NCBI GenBank assembly: GCA_002292375.1
Contig: DBBV01000003.1
Coordinates: 1 to 64,000 of the forward strand
DNA: 64,000 nucleotides
Direction of reading: 5' to 3'
From: Methylococcaceae bacterium UBA975
Lineage (GTDB): Bacteria > Pseudomonadota > Gammaproteobacteria > Methylococcales > Cycloclasticaceae
Part shown: one piece after another, positions 23,039 to 31,290 of the stretch
How positions within the stretch are numbered: the stretch's first letter is position 1
How the letters are laid out: each line of letters begins with the position of its first letter
Position numbers and translations under genes: made by a program
The notes under the pieces: model-generated
Told to the model about the DNA's origin: nothing
Seen by the model: the letters and a program-made list of their open reading frames with translations, nothing else
The model's database searches: none

Positions 23039-23458
23039 ATGTTGATGATTGAGTATAAAAGCATGGGGTGGTGGTACTGGCTGGTAACGGCGGGGCTGCT
23101 TAGCTATGGTGTTTTTGGGCATTTTATCGGCTTTTTATTGGCCATTGGCCTAACGGTAGTTCAGTTAATTCACTTTATTATTCGAGAAAAAGGCATTACT
23201 GCTTTTCCTGTCCAAGTGCGCTTTTGGTACTTAATGCTGCTTATGGTTGCCTTACCTGGGCCGTTACAATGGGTCTATTGGATCCCGACTATCGGCACCT
23301 GGGCTCAAATTTTAGTTGGCTATTGTGCAATGGCACGATGTGTTTCGTTATTTCCTTGGAACCGAGATGCACCGTTTTCTTTTGCCTTACTGCAACAAAC
23401 ATTTTTATCAAGACCTGTTAAAGGGAACATTCAACAAGGCTTTGCTGGCGATAAATAA
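23039..23458 (+). CDS. Small integral membrane protein of unknown function
   Basis: The 139-residue protein starts at an ATG after AAAGGACG and is mostly hydrophobic with about four membrane segments (from residue 10). The short stretch PGPLQWVYWIPTIGTWAQILVGYC is rich in aromatic residues. I recognise no catalytic motif. It lies just past the last attC with no attC of its own, so I treat it as chromosomal. Its direction agrees with the following small membrane genes. Confidence 0.6.
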   Translation: MLMIEYKSMGWWYWLVTAGLLSYGVFGHFIGFLLAIGLTVVQLIHFIIREKGITAFPVQVRFWYLMLLMVALPGPLQWVYWIPTIGTWAQILVGYCAMARCVSLFPWNRDAPFSFALLQQTFLSRPVKGNIQQGFAGDK

Positions 23459-23527
23459 CACGCGAGAATTAGCTGCACACTTAGACACATAACAGGCGCA
23501 ATTGAATAACAAAGGAGACACGTTCTA

Positions 23528-23773
23528 ATGACTATTTCACAATTGACTGAGTTACTAGGCTGGGCATCGGTCATTAATATTGGCTACCTTCTTCTAGCCA
23601 CGCTTATACTGATGTTTATGAACGGTACGGTCTCTTCTATACATAACAAGGCGTTTGGTCTTGAGGAAAAGATGCTCCGTATTAAGTATTTTGATTTTTT
23701 AAGTCATTATAAAATAATGACCTTAGTTTTTATGGTGGCACCTTATATTGCCTTAAAAATCATGGGGTACTAA
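23528..23773 (+). CDS. DUF6868-like small membrane protein
   Basis: The 81-residue protein has two membrane segments (about 17-35 and 60-78) separated by a charged loop (LEEKMLRIKYFDFLSHYKI). The pattern WASVINIGYLLLATLILMF resembles the DUF6868 family, which has no known function. An AAGGAGA sequence precedes the ATG. Confidence 0.65.
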   Translation: MTISQLTELLGWASVINIGYLLLATLILMFMNGTVSSIHNKAFGLEEKMLRIKYFDFLSHYKIMTLVFMVAPYIALKIMGY

Positions 23774-23856
23774 ACGCTTAACTAAGCCCTTTAATTTGAC
23801 CACCTTACACCACGCTGTTACGTTGGCGTACGCCCCAATAATACAAAAGAGACCCT

Positions 23857-24852
23857 ATGTACACGGATGACGATTTAGAAAATGCAATAACCCAAGGCAT
23901 TTTGACAAAAGAGGCGGTGCAAAACTTTCGCTCACACATTGCCTCGCAAAGTGCTACCCAAGCGGTGGATGAAGAAAACTTTCGCTTATTAGCCAGCTTT
24001 AATGACATCTTTGTTGTTATTGCCTGTGTTCTACTCTTGTTTTCAACCAGCTGGGTTACCCACAATATACACCCTGTGTTGGCTATGGCATCTGTTGCTA
24101 TTTTATCTTGGGGGCTGGCTGAATTTTTTGTGCTAAAACGCAAAATGGCCTTTCCCGCGATTGTTTTATTAATGACGTTTATAGGTGGGGTGTTTGCCTT
24201 AGTCCAAGCCGTTTTTGAAGGCCCTTCTGACGTCTCATTGATGTTATCCGGAGCTGTATCATCCCTGGCGGCTTGGCTCCACTGGCAGCGCTTTAAGGTG
24301 CCCATAACGGTGGCTGCTGGTGCGGCGACTGCGGTCGTTTTTGCAATAGCGCTTGTTACGTACCTAGTACCAGCACTTGACGCATCTATCGCCTACCTAA
24401 TGTTTGCAGCGGGTCTTGGGGTTTTTTATATTGCTATGCGATGGGACGCTTCCGATTTAAGCCGGGTATCGGGTAAATCGGATGTTGCCTTTTGGCTGCA
24501 TTTGATTGCTGCGCCACTTATTGTGCACCCGATATTTACAAACCTTGGCATACTGGAAGGCAATGATAGCTTTTTAAGCGTTCTAACCGTTGTCAGCTTA
24601 TATGTACTGCTGTCGATTATTTCGATCGCCATTGATCGACGCGCTTTTATGGTGTCGTCTCTAGCCTACGTGCTTTATGCATTGACTGAATTATTTAAAA
24701 TTTATGGCTTTGCCGGTGATAGTTTTGCTTATGTTGGTGTGATTATCGGCTTTTCATTACTGTTACTCTCAGGTTTCTGGCACAAAACACGTGGCCTGCT
24801 CTATACAATAATGCCGCGTTATATCCAAAAAAACGTGCCCGCGATAAAGTAA
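23857..24852 (+). CDS. DUF2157-like multi-pass membrane protein
   Basis: The 331-residue protein has a short cytoplasmic N-terminal helix region (MYTDDDLENAITQGILTKE) and then about ten hydrophobic segments. The layout, a small acidic N-domain ahead of paired helices, resembles DUF2157 family proteins. No catalytic motif is visible. The closing helix is followed by a basic tail (RYIQKNVPAIK). Confidence 0.6.
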   Translation: MYTDDDLENAITQGILTKEAVQNFRSHIASQSATQAVDEENFRLLASFNDIFVVIACVLLLFSTSWVTHNIHPVLAMASVAILSWGLAEFFVLKRKMAFPAIVLLMTFIGGVFALVQAVFEGPSDVSLMLSGAVSSLAAWLHWQRFKVPITVAAGAATAVVFAIALVTYLVPALDASIAYLMFAAGLGVFYIAMRWDASDLSRVSGKSDVAFWLHLIAAPLIVHPIFTNLGILEGNDSFLSVLTVVSLYVLLSIISIAIDRRAFMVSSLAYVLYALTELFKIYGFAGDSFAYVGVIIGFSLLLLSGFWHKTRGLLYTIMPRYIQKNVPAIK

Positions 24853-25174
24853 AAAACCGTGTCCGGCCTAATAAATCCGCTTGCTGCAGACTCATCAAGC
24901 CGCCCGCACTCCTTTTTTATACCACCCATTTAGACGCATCCGTTCAAGAAAGGCCTGCCGGCTCAGACAAATGCAATTATGGGTTTAAAAGCGGTTATCA
25001 TAGCCTTTATGCACCCTTTGCTATAAGCTGTACAATGCTATCTATTGTAGCTACTGTAATATCTTCACGTACACTACGTTTAGTAAAGGAACGCAATAGA
25101 TTCAACTATCTGTTTTTGTAATGGTGATAGCAAATACAGACTTACATTTTTCACTATAAAGTAGAGGAAAGAAG
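24853..25174. other. Long leader before the cold-shock gene
   Basis: This 322-base gap has no gene I can support. Such long leaders are usual before csp genes, where the folded 5' end acts as a thermosensor. TTGTAG and TACACT near 25040-25070 could form a weak promoter, with spacing too long to be sure. I see no clear cold-box or terminator. Confidence 0.4.
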
Positions 25175-25381
25175 ATGAGTAAAGGTACAGTAAAGTGGTT
25201 TAATGCAGACAAAGGTTTCGGTTTTATTACCCCAGAAGACGGTGGAAAAGACCTTTTCGTTCATCATTCAGAAATTCAAGCAGGCGGGCAATACGCAACA
25301 TTGAATGATGGTCAAGAAGTTGAGTTTGAAGTGGGCCAAGGTCAAAAAGGTCCATGTGCAACCAAAGTTCAGGCTTTGTAA
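25175..25381 (+). CDS. Cold-shock domain protein (CspA family)
   Basis: The 68-residue protein is a single OB-fold cold-shock domain: GTVKWFNADKGFGFI carries RNP1 (KGFGFI) and DLFVHHSEI carries RNP2. It binds single-stranded RNA and DNA and melts mRNA structure in the cold or in stationary phase. AGAGGAAAG precedes the ATG. The length and absence of extra domains are standard. Confidence 0.96.
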   Translation: MSKGTVKWFNADKGFGFITPEDGGKDLFVHHSEIQAGGQYATLNDGQEVEFEVGQGQKGPCATKVQAL

Positions 25382-25407
25382 GCAACAAACACATAAAACA
25401 AAAAGTT

Positions 25408-25468
25408 CATGCTGAAAACCGCCCGTCGCGGTCTTCAAAATTAGGTCTACACTCACGTTTTCAGCATG
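25408..25468 (+). other. Structured element downstream of csp
   Basis: Perfect 12-bp arms CATGCTGAAAAC (25408-25419) and GTTTTCAGCATG (25457-25468) enclose 37 bases that hold an inner hairpin ACCGC-5-GCGGT. No U-run follows, so it is not a standard terminator. Confidence 0.55.
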
Positions 25469-25552
25469 GCTTGGCGTTAAGTTTTAGTATTAAAAGCTTT
25501 TCATTCGGTTCAACTATAGGCATTCAACATGGCAATGGGTTCAGGGACTGAC

Positions 25553-25744
25553 ATGAAAATCATTAGCCTTGTCTTAATCGTTTTAGGCATTGGTCTTGCG
25601 GTATGGGGCCATCAACTGTCAGACTCTGTCGGTTCACAATTAACTCAAGCACTTACAGGTTCGGATACCGATAAAGTCATGACGCTCTACATTGCTGGGC
25701 TTGCCAGTTTTGTTGTTGGCATCTACCTTTTCACTAGAAATTGA
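25553..25744 (+). CDS. DUF3185 family small membrane protein
   Basis: The ATG at 25553 (after AGGGA) gives 63 residues: two membrane helices (2-20 and 43-61) joined by a polar loop (HQLSDSVGSQLTQALTG). The opening MKIISLVLIVLGIGLAVWG and loop match DUF3185, a family without known function. An in-frame ATG upstream is less likely. It is followed 13 bases later by another small membrane gene. Confidence 0.75.
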   Translation: MKIISLVLIVLGIGLAVWGHQLSDSVGSQLTQALTGSDTDKVMTLYIAGLASFVVGIYLFTRN

Positions 25745-25757
25745 CACCGGAGGCATC

Positions 25758-26009
25758 ATGGACATTATTAGCTTAATTATTTTTCTAGCCATTGGCGCAC
25801 TCGCGGGTTGGCTTGCTGGCAATATAATGAAGGGCCGAGGATTTGGTGTTTTGGGCAATATTATTGTCGGCATTATTGGCGCCATATTGGGCGGCTTTGT
25901 CTTCAGCTTGTTAGGTATATCAGCCGGGGGGATCATTGGCTCTATCATTATGGCCACTATTGGTGCTGTCATTTTGCTATATACCATCAGTATCGTTAAA
26001 AAAGCCTAA
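25758..26009 (+). CDS. GlsB/YeaQ/YmgE family stress-response membrane protein
   Basis: The ATG at 25758 follows CCGGAGG and gives 83 residues with three Gly-rich membrane segments. The pattern GALAGWLAGNIMKGRGFGVLGNIIVGIIGA is typical of this transglycosylase-associated family, which rises under general stress; its biochemical role is unknown. Confidence 0.9.
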   Translation: MDIISLIIFLAIGALAGWLAGNIMKGRGFGVLGNIIVGIIGAILGGFVFSLLGISAGGIIGSIIMATIGAVILLYTISIVKKA

Positions 26010-26259
26010 GCTTTATTACACGCCAAAATCATTGGCTATACTGCAAGGTTGGGGCAAGCTTTACTGACAAGTCGAACAGCTGCATAACCTCTTATCACCC
26101 CCCTTATTCAGCCCGTCTTTTCCATAACTTTTGGTAATAACCCCCGTTTAATAAAACAGCCCCTTGCATAGCGTATTGCATCGCTAAGCCATATCTTCAA
26201 TAATGTGCCCTATAAGCGCTGCGCCTAGATGGTGCCATAATAATAAAGGGAGAACGTTC

Positions 26260-26511
26260 ATGTCCGACAATACCGACCACTATTGGGCCGAAAATATTCG
26301 GCTTATTTTAAAGCTGTTGTTTGTTTGGTTTTTGGTTTCTTTTATCTTTGGCATTGTCCTGGTAGAACAACTCAATTTAATTGAGTTTGCTGGCTTTAAA
26401 TTAGGCTTTTGGTTTGCCCAGCAGGGTTCCATTATCTCGTTTGTTATTTTGATTTTTTATTACATCAAAAAAATGGACAAACTCGACGCTAAATACAACG
26501 TACACGACTAA
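26260..26511 (+). CDS. DUF4212 protein, small subunit of the SSS symporter
   Basis: The 83-residue protein has two membrane helices (about 13-36 and 50-70), an N-terminal HYWAENIRLI motif and a basic end. It matches DUF4212, whose genes nearly always precede an SSS-family symporter of this type. It lies five bases before that symporter and probably forms a complex with it. The ATG at 26260 follows an AGGGAG sequence. Confidence 0.9.
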   Translation: MSDNTDHYWAENIRLILKLLFVWFLVSFIFGIVLVEQLNLIEFAGFKLGFWFAQQGSIISFVILIFYYIKKMDKLDAKYNVHD

Positions 26512-26516
26512 GCATT

Positions 26517-28340
26517 ATGGACTTACAGATACTGACATACTTAGTGGTGGGCGCGACGTTTGCGCTTTACATTGGCATTGCTGTTTGGGCTAAAGCAAAA
26601 ACCACTGGCGATTTTTATATCGCAGGAAAGGGCGTTCACCCCGTGGTCAATGGCATGGCCACCGCTGCAGATTGGATGTCTGCCGCGTCGTTTATTTCCC
26701 TCGCTGGGCTTATCTCCTACCTGGGTTATGAGGCGGGCATGTACCTGATGGGCTGGACCGGTGGTTACGTCTTACTGGCGATGTTACTCGCGCCCTATTT
26801 GCGTAAGTTTGGCAAATTTACCGTGCCCGAGTTTATAAGCGAACGGTACTATTCACGTGCTGCGCGGGTTATTGCAGTGGTCTGTTTGATCTTTATTTCC
26901 TTTACTTACGTGGCCGGGCAAATGCGCGGCGTGGGGATCGTGTTTTCTCGCTTTTTAGAACTGCCGATTGATAAAGGCCTGTATTTAGGCATGGGGGTCG
27001 TTTTTATCTATTCGGTTATTGGTGGCATGAAGGGCATTACCTACACCCAAGTGGCGCAATACGTGGTGCTGATGTTTGCCTACTCGGTACCCGCTATTTT
27101 TATGGCCATACAGTTTACTGGTAACCCGGTTCCGCAACTGGCTTTTGGCAGCCAAATGACGGATGGCTCTGGTTTTTTACTCGATGCCTTGGATAAAACA
27201 CTGATTGATTTAGGCTTTAGCTCGTACACCGAGCCCTTTAACGACAAATCGATGATCGACGTGATGGCGATTACCCTTGCCCTGATGGTGGGCACCGCCG
27301 GTTTACCCCACGTTATCGTGCGCTTTTTTACTGTGCCCAAGGTGTCAGATGCGCGTAAATCGGCTGGTTGGGCGTTAATTTTTATCGCCTTGCTCTACAC
27401 TACTGCACCTGTGGTGGGCTCACTCAGCCGCCTAAATGTTATAAACAGCATTAATGGCCCGGAAAACACCGGCACCGCCTACACTCAGATGCCCAGCTGG
27501 TTTAAGACCTGGGAAAACTCTGGCCTATTGGCGTGGTTTGATCATAACAACGACGGCAAATTGCAGTACGCAGCGGGCGTTGCTTTTGTCGGTAAACCCA
27601 CTTTTGACGACCTGGCACGTGGCCCACACGGCGAACGTGTTATTGACAATCCCTCTAGCGGTGAGATTGTTAACGGCGCACCCTTTGCCAACGAAATTTA
27701 CATTGATCGTGACATTATGGTACTCGCCAACCCTGAAATGGCTCAATTACCCAACTGGGTGATTGCGCTGATTGCTGCGGGCGGTGTTGCCGCTGCCTTG
27801 TCTACCGCTGCCGGATTGCTATTGGTTATTTCGGCCAGTATTTCGCACGATTTACTAAAAAGCACCTTTATGCATAACATTAGCGAAAAAAATGAACTTC
27901 GCGCTAGTCGCGTTACCGCGGCCTTTGCAATTTTAATTGCGGGTTATTTGGGACTACACCCGCCCGCCTTTGTGGCGCAAGTGGTCGCCTTTGCCTTTGG
28001 TTTAGCGGCCTCGTCTTTGTTCCCTGTGCTGGTAATGGGCATCTTTAGCAAACGGATCAATAAATACGGTGCTATTTGCGGCATGCTCACCGGGCTTATT
28101 TTTACCATGGGCTACATCATTTACTTTAAAGGCATCTTTATTGAACCCATGGCGGCCAATACGTCGGACAATTGGTTGTTTGGCATTTCGCCTGAAGGTA
28201 TTGGTTCAATCGGTATGTGCTTAAACTTTTTGGTGGCGTTTAGCGTGTCATCCCTGACCCCACCGCCACCACAAAGCGTACAAAACATGGTGGAGCGTAT
28301 TCGCTTGCCGAATGCAGCTGCCGCAGCGCACGACCATTAA
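26517..28340 (+). CDS. Sodium:solute symporter (SSS family, VC_2705 type)
   Basis: The 607-residue protein has about 13 membrane segments and the SSS signature near the N-terminus (AGKGVHPVVNGMATAADWMSAASF). Relatives in this subgroup import acetate or other small acids with sodium. A periplasmic-type insertion at about 320-415 contains DHNNDGKLQY (342-351), an EF-hand-like calcium loop. The upstream DUF4212 gene is its usual partner. The substrate is not determined by sequence alone. Confidence 0.93.
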   Translation: MDLQILTYLVVGATFALYIGIAVWAKAKTTGDFYIAGKGVHPVVNGMATAADWMSAASFISLAGLISYLGYEAGMYLMGWTGGYVLLAMLLAPYLRKFGKFTVPEFISERYYSRAARVIAVVCLIFISFTYVAGQMRGVGIVFSRFLELPIDKGLYLGMGVVFIYSVIGGMKGITYTQVAQYVVLMFAYSVPAIFMAIQFTGNPVPQLAFGSQMTDGSGFLLDALDKTLIDLGFSSYTEPFNDKSMIDVMAITLALMVGTAGLPHVIVRFFTVPKVSDARKSAGWALIFIALLYTTAPVVGSLSRLNVINSINGPENTGTAYTQMPSWFKTWENSGLLAWFDHNNDGKLQYAAGVAFVGKPTFDDLARGPHGERVIDNPSSGEIVNGAPFANEIYIDRDIMVLANPEMAQLPNWVIALIAAGGVAAALSTAAGLLLVISASISHDLLKSTFMHNISEKNELRASRVTAAFAILIAGYLGLHPPAFVAQVVAFAFGLAASSLFPVLVMGIFSKRINKYGAICGMLTGLIFTMGYIIYFKGIFIEPMAANTSDNWLFGISPEGIGSIGMCLNFLVAFSVSSLTPPPPQSVQNMVERIRLPNAAAAAHDH

Positions 28341-28364
28341 CCGCCGTGCGTCGTTAAGCTGGCC

Positions 28365-28832
28365 GTGAGTGATGCCCTGCAAACCATTTGGGTCGATGCC
28401 GACGCCTGCCCCGTGGTAATTAAAGACATGCTGTTTCGCGCCGCAGAACGCACTAAAACGCAAACCACCTTGGTGGCTAATCAAATGGTGCGTGTACCTC
28501 CGTCGGCGTATATTTCCTTTTTACGCGTTTCAGCAGGTTATGACGAAGCCGACAATGAAATCGTCAAACGTATGCAAACCGGTGATCTCGTCATAACCGG
28601 CGACATTCCGTTAGCCTCCGATGTTGTCGATAAAGGCGGCATCGCGCTGAACCCACGCGGTGAACTGTATACCCGCGAAAACATTAAAGACCGTTTAAAC
28701 ATGCGTGACTTTATGGAAACCATGCGTTCCAGCGGGCTTGACGTTGGTGGTGGCCCTCCGCCACTGAACAATACCGACAAACAAAACTTTGCTAATCAAT
28801 TAGATAAGCTGCTAACGAAGGCCGGGCGTTAA
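28365..28832 (+). CDS. YaiI/YqxD family protein (DUF188)
   Basis: The 155-residue protein has the family signature IWVDADACPVVIKDML and the later motif GDLVITGDIPLA. DUF188 proteins have a PIN-like fold with conserved Asp residues, so a nuclease role has been suggested, but none has been proven. The start is a GTG at 28365. The gene reads with the symporter, 24 bases after it. Confidence 0.9.
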   Translation: MSDALQTIWVDADACPVVIKDMLFRAAERTKTQTTLVANQMVRVPPSAYISFLRVSAGYDEADNEIVKRMQTGDLVITGDIPLASDVVDKGGIALNPRGELYTRENIKDRLNMRDFMETMRSSGLDVGGGPPPLNNTDKQNFANQLDKLLTKAGR

Positions 28833-28869
28833 CTGTATAATCGCGGCTATTCAAACTTAGGAAGCCATG

Positions 28870-29436
28870 ATGCCTAAAGCCAGTGATTTAAAATCCGGAA
28901 TGATTGTTGAAGTGAACGACGAACCGTATTCGGTTAAAAAAATAGACGTCCGCAACCCGTCCTCACGCGGCGCGGCCACCCTCTACAAGGTGCGCTTTAA
29001 CCATTTAAAAACCAAGCAAAAGCGCGACGAGACCTTTAAAGGGGATGACTTTTTAAAAGACCTCGATTGCGAACGTGTCGCCTTGCAATATTCGTATCAA
29101 GATGGCGACAGCTATACCTTTATGAATTTAGAAAACTACGACCAATACACCGTCGATAGTGAGGTTATTGAAGATCAAATTAAATTTCTAAGCGAAGGCT
29201 TAGAAGGGATTGTTGGCATTTTGCTCGACGACATACTGGTTGCGATTGAACTACCCACCTCCATCAGCCTACAGATTGTTGATACCGCACCGGGCATGAA
29301 AAGCGCCTCAGCTACCTCGCGCACCAAACCCGCCACCTTGACCACCGGTTTAGAAATACAAGTGCCCGAATATATCGACAACGGCGAGGTGGTTAAAGTA
29401 AACACCAGCACCGGTAAATTTCTTTCACGCGCATAA
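28870..29436 (+). CDS. efpL: EF-P-like translation factor EfpL (YeiP)
   Basis: The 188-residue protein has the three-domain EF-P layout and matches YeiP/EfpL: the N-domain loop RNPSSRGAATLYKVRF with the tip Arg, and the C-domain TAPGMKSASA...TKPATLTTGL. EfpL helps ribosomes at Pro-containing stalls and uses an unmodified tip Arg rather than a modified Lys. Two ATG codons are adjacent; I use the second (28870), which suits both the AGGA spacing and the family start MPKAS. Confidence 0.93.
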   Translation: MPKASDLKSGMIVEVNDEPYSVKKIDVRNPSSRGAATLYKVRFNHLKTKQKRDETFKGDDFLKDLDCERVALQYSYQDGDSYTFMNLENYDQYTVDSEVIEDQIKFLSEGLEGIVGILLDDILVAIELPTSISLQIVDTAPGMKSASATSRTKPATLTTGLEIQVPEYIDNGEVVKVNTSTGKFLSRA

Positions 29437-29450
29437 ATCAGGAGACCCTT

Positions 29451-29789
29451 ATGTCTGATGCTCTAGACCCACTTCGCCAAGCGCTGGTCTCACTAAATTT
29501 TAGTGAAACCATGGCTGTTATTGACGCCCTTTATGACTTTACCCCAACCGGCTTTAGCAACGGCGAAACGCGTAATGAAGCTGGCGAAAACAACGGCTCG
29601 TGCAAGCTGTTTGCCTTTGCTCAATTAAGCAACTTTAGCGAGCCCGAAACACTAGCGTTGTTCGGTGAGTTTTTTCGCGACGTATTGGCAACGCCTGATG
29701 GAAAGGATCACCAAAACATTCGACAATTCATCAAAACCGGCTGGTCCGGCATTTGTTTTGACGCCGCCCCACTGACTGAAAAAAAATAA
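29451..29789 (+). CDS. HopJ type III effector-like family protein
   Basis: The 112-residue protein contains the HopJ family pattern: FTPTGFSNGETRNEAGENNGSCKLF, then LFGEFFRDVL and a late HQNIRQFIKTGWSGI. The family is widespread in bacteria with no type III secretion system, so the name is historical and the role unknown. It lies between efpL and dbpA. Confidence 0.85.
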   Translation: MSDALDPLRQALVSLNFSETMAVIDALYDFTPTGFSNGETRNEAGENNGSCKLFAFAQLSNFSEPETLALFGEFFRDVLATPDGKDHQNIRQFIKTGWSGICFDAAPLTEKK

Positions 29790-29798
29790 TCACACCCT

Positions 29799-31181
29799 AT
29801 GCCAAACACAAGTTTTTCAAGCCTCGCTATTTCGCCCGCACAAGTTAAAAACTTGGCCTCACTCGGCTATAAAGACATGACACCCGTGCAGGCGCAAAGC
29901 TTACCGCACGTGTTAAAAGGCAAGGATATTATTGCTCAAGCTAAAACCGGCAGCGGTAAAACCGTGGCGTTTGCTGTGGGGCTGTTGGAAAAAATAAACC
30001 CGCGGTTCTTTGGTAGCCAAGCCTTAATTATTTGCCCAACGCGCGAACTCGCCGACCAAGTGGGCAAAGAGATTCGCAAGCTGGCCCGCAGCGTACCGAA
30101 TATCAAACTTGTGTTGTTGTGCGGCGGCAAACCCTTTGGCCCGCAAGTAGGCTCCTTAGAACACGGCGCGCATATCGTCGTTGGCACACCGGGTCGCATT
30201 CAGGATCACCTAAAAAAACGCACTTTAAAGATCGATCAATTAAAAACCCTGGTTTTAGATGAGGCCGACAGAATGTTGGACATGGGTTTTGCCGACGTGA
30301 TGACCGAAATCATTAGCCATACCCCTAAGTCGCGCCAAACCCTGCTTTTTTCTGCCACCTTTCCTGACGCTATTAAACACATGTGCCGCTCAATTCAGCG
30401 TGACCCGATCAATATTACTGTTGAATCGAACCACCAACAAAGCGTGATTGAACAGCTGTTTTATCAAATAAAAAAACACGAGCGTAATAACACCTTACTG
30501 GCCTTGTTCGAACATTATCAACCCAAAACGGCGATCGTTTTTTGCCACACCAAGGCACAGTGTGCCGATACAGCGGACCTTTTACGCGAACATCAGATAG
30601 AGTCTTTAGCCATTCACGGTGACCTTGATCAGCGCGAACGTGACCAAGTATTGGTCCGCTTCGCCAATAACAGCTGTTCTGTCTTAGTGGCTACCGATGT
30701 GGCCGCACGTGGACTCGATATTAAATCGATTGCCATGGTGATTAATTACGAATTACCGCGCGACCCAGAAATTTACGTTCACCGGATTGGCCGTACCGGC
30801 CGCGCCGGGGAAAAAGGCCTCGCGATGAGTTTATTCACCGACAGTGAAGTGATTCGACTCAAGGCGATAGAGCAATACCAAAGCAAACCCTGTTTGATTG
30901 ACAGCCCCCAATCCCTCGATCGCGATAGCAGCTTTAAACTCTACCCACCGATGGTCACGATTCAAATCGACGGCGGTCGTAAGGACAAAGTGCGCCCCGG
31001 TGACATACTCGGCGCTCTGACCGGAGATGCCGGGCTGGATGGCAGCCAAATTGGAAAAATTGATATTTTTGATCGCTCCAGTTACGTGGCGCTTGACCAC
31101 GATGCAGCCCGCCAGGCGCTCAATTATTTGGCTAACGGAAAAATAAAAGGTCGGCCTGCTAAGGCCCGCAAAGTTAAGTAA
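29799..31181 (+). CDS. dbpA: ATP-dependent RNA helicase DbpA
   Basis: The 460-residue protein has the full DEAD-box set: Q motif (near residue 20), Walker A (AKTGSGKT), DEAD (VLDEADRM), SAT (FSATFP) and HRIGRTGR. The C-terminal about 75 residues form the DbpA RNA-binding domain (GGRKDKVRPGDILGALTG), which guides the enzyme to 23S rRNA hairpin 92 for large-subunit assembly. The length equals the family's usual size. Confidence 0.93.
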   Translation: MPNTSFSSLAISPAQVKNLASLGYKDMTPVQAQSLPHVLKGKDIIAQAKTGSGKTVAFAVGLLEKINPRFFGSQALIICPTRELADQVGKEIRKLARSVPNIKLVLLCGGKPFGPQVGSLEHGAHIVVGTPGRIQDHLKKRTLKIDQLKTLVLDEADRMLDMGFADVMTEIISHTPKSRQTLLFSATFPDAIKHMCRSIQRDPINITVESNHQQSVIEQLFYQIKKHERNNTLLALFEHYQPKTAIVFCHTKAQCADTADLLREHQIESLAIHGDLDQRERDQVLVRFANNSCSVLVATDVAARGLDIKSIAMVINYELPRDPEIYVHRIGRTGRAGEKGLAMSLFTDSEVIRLKAIEQYQSKPCLIDSPQSLDRDSSFKLYPPMVTIQIDGGRKDKVRPGDILGALTGDAGLDGSQIGKIDIFDRSSYVALDHDAARQALNYLANGKIKGRPAKARKVK

Positions 31182-31290
31182 GGCGTGGCCTGTCTAAGAC
31201 CCTTTAATGCTGCGACCGCACAATTTCTGCTATAATTCAACATCACGTTAAGCACGACGCTTAGCCAACAACAAAATAACGCCCCTACCT

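Noticed and set aside
23004..23527. Further attC sites beyond 23003
   Set aside because: AAC-like pieces occur near 23480-23510 but no matching GTT core or folding arms, so the array is taken to end at attC10.
24853..25174. tRNA or small RNA gene in the csp leader
   Set aside because: No cloverleaf, CCA or terminator is seen; the long leader alone does not support a separate RNA gene.
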